Of a DNA stretch of 58,975 nt, positions 57,376 to 58,975 are shown in pieces. Origin of the DNA: Myxococcota bacterium (GTDB taxonomy: Bacteria; Myxococcota_A; Polyangia; Polyangiales; Houyiibacteriaceae); assembly GCA_020629955.1 (NCBI GenBank), contig JAHDCI010000006.1, positions 1 through 58,975 on the forward strand. Direction: 5' to 3'. Both the position numbers and the translations under genes were made by a program. The notes under the pieces were generated by a model, which saw nothing but the letters and a program-made list of their open reading frames with translations, had not been told where the DNA came from and made no database searches. Position 1 is the first letter of the stretch. The number at the start of each line of letters is the position of its first letter.

Positions 57376-58820
57376 TGAACCGGAAGATGATCTTTCTTCG
57401 GGCACTCGTGGTGCTCAGCCTCGCCGCTGGCTTGGTGGCGTGTGGCGATGACGATGGTACACCGGACGTCGGAACCCCCGACACGGGTTCTGACGCTCAG
57501 GAAGACGCCGCAGGCGACGCCGCCGATGACGTCACTGCAGACGTCGAAGTCGATGCCGGCCCGGTCTGCCCCTCGCATCTTCGGTTTGAGATTATTGGTG
57601 CGGAATCCCTAACGACCGTTGGGTGGACGGGCCTTTTCCACAAGCAGCCGTTGCCGGATGGGTATCAGTTCACCGTAGAAGTCACGGAATGCGATGCGAC
57701 CTGCACTCAGTGTCGATTCACGGGGCCCGTATCCAACCAGGACGTCGACAACCGGCGATGCCTCAATGATACCTCCGTCATCTGTGGCAGCGATGCTGAC
57801 TGCGAGACGGCGGGCGTAGGCGGACTCTGCCGACTCACCTTTGGTCCGCCGATGTCGACCCGCGCTCTTGGTGGCTCACCCTACTGCCGCGTGGACTACT
57901 TTACGACCGATGAGGTCGATGGTCTCGCTGCGACGGCTGGATTGATCAACCTTCGAACGGGGCGCCTCGATCTCGAGCGCTTCTCGTTTATTCCGACGCT
58001 CAACCAAAACGGACCGGGTATGGGCCGTGGTTTCTGCGCGACATGCGAGGGCGATATCACACCGAATGATGGTGTACGTGATGGCGTTTGCACCGTGAGC
58101 TCCGGTGGCGACCCGAGCCCGTCCGAAGGGCAGCCTTGCGATGTGAACACCCAGGGACAGCAGATTCCTGGTTCCTTCAGCTATGACTGCGCAGGTTCCG
58201 CGCCGCTTGTTCCCGTGCTTGGGGTCGACGTCCCCGTCAGCTCGGTTGGTTTCGATGTGAGCATCGACGGGAGCTCCCCGCCTGCCACGAACCCGTTCGC
58301 GCCGGAGGGGCTGCCCGTCTTCTGCGGAAGCTGCACGAACGATTGGCGCATCCCCTGCGCGAGCGATTCCGACTGCGATGGCGGCACCTGTGGTGTCATT
58401 CCCGAAGGCTGCGAGCTCAACCCGCCACCTCTCCTGCCCGATGGCACTCCGAATCCTGGGCACGTCCCGACCTTGCCGCTCTTCGTTTGCAAGAACCCGG
58501 AGATCGGTGTTGCGGCGTCGCTCCCCAACGCGTGCGCCCCGGATTCCCCCTGCGTTGTCCCCGACGATGATTTTCTCGGCACCTGTATGAACCGCGACGG
58601 CATCCCGATTTCGTGCATGCCGGCGGGCCCCGGAGCCAATGTTTCGTACCGACCTCCTCAACCGGAGAACCGCGGCGGCGTGCTGATTGTCCGTGCCGGC
58701 GCTTTCTCGTGCCTTCCCCCTTACGCGAACTCCTTCGGCGCGGGCGTCCTCGGACTTCCCGGACCTGGCGCGATGGAATATGCGTTCCGTATCTACTCTG
58801 AGTTCCGCGACGTCGAATAG
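57372..58820 (+). CDS. Cys-rich lipoprotein, hypothetical
   Basis: LAAGLVACGDDDGTPDVGTPDTGSD lipobox and linker; 4-nt overlap with the upstream TPR gene. Confidence 0.65.
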   Translation: MMNRKMIFLRALVVLSLAAGLVACGDDDGTPDVGTPDTGSDAQEDAAGDAADDVTADVEVDAGPVCPSHLRFEIIGAESLTTVGWTGLFHKQPLPDGYQFTVEVTECDATCTQCRFTGPVSNQDVDNRRCLNDTSVICGSDADCETAGVGGLCRLTFGPPMSTRALGGSPYCRVDYFTTDEVDGLAATAGLINLRTGRLDLERFSFIPTLNQNGPGMGRGFCATCEGDITPNDGVRDGVCTVSSGGDPSPSEGQPCDVNTQGQQIPGSFSYDCAGSAPLVPVLGVDVPVSSVGFDVSIDGSSPPATNPFAPEGLPVFCGSCTNDWRIPCASDSDCDGGTCGVIPEGCELNPPPLLPDGTPNPGHVPTLPLFVCKNPEIGVAASLPNACAPDSPCVVPDDDFLGTCMNRDGIPISCMPAGPGANVSYRPPQPENRGGVLIVRAGAFSCLPPYANSFGAGVLGLPGPGAMEYAFRIYSEFRDVE

Positions 58821-58835
58821 GCGATTCAAAGGAAA

Positions 58836-58975
58836 ATGAAGATGAACTTTCGTACTTTTGGACTTTGGTCCCTACTCGCCGTGGCGTTTGGCTGCGCCTC
58901 CCCGACGCAGGTTGTCGTCAGCGTCGACGCTCTTCGCTGTGATGTTGAGAATGTTCGCGTAACCGTCACCGGCTC
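58836..58975 (+). CDS. Putative lipoprotein, 3'-partial
   Basis: MKMNFRTFGLWSLLAVAFGCASPTQVVVSVDALRCDVENVRVTVTG; runs off the window. Confidence 0.6.
   Translation, partial: MKMNFRTFGLWSLLAVAFGCASPTQVVVSVDALRCDVENVRVTVTG

Overview
The window is about 59 kb of high-GC bacterial chromosome, Myxococcota-like by gene content: MopE-type Asp/Cys repeats, D/A-rich lipoprotein linkers, a divergent ECF sigma / Ser-Thr kinase pair, and many TPR proteins and lipoproteins. Main contents: a MopE-repeat protein plus MopE-repeat outer-membrane barrel; hisC; gor; a degenerate Fic protein; a TlpA-like protein; glcD; a nine-gene Mrp-type antiporter operon with eight consecutive 4-nt start/stop overlaps; a tyrosine phosphatase; a GT39-like protein; an M23 peptidase; a lipoprotein amidohydrolase fused to TSP3, OB-like and lamin-tail-like regions; two tandem MopE + C-type-lectin lipoproteins; alr; a three-gene atypical receiver / sigma-54 activator module; stand-alone rpsD; an anti-sigma-like-finger/kinase/TPR protein divergent from an ECF sigma; an FHA-GAF-adenylate cyclase; accA; asnB; GT2; SUI1; a Thr-type 'sulfatase'; and further lipoprotein/TPR genes. 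The most unusual signal is a family of six dispersed intergenic elements (about 160-168 bp). Each is an almost full-length imperfect palindrome with CTAG-type termini and a strongly conserved centre. Five of the six begin exactly at, or one base after, the TAG stop codon of the neighbouring gene. I had no search tools, so family names come from motif recognition in the supplied translations.
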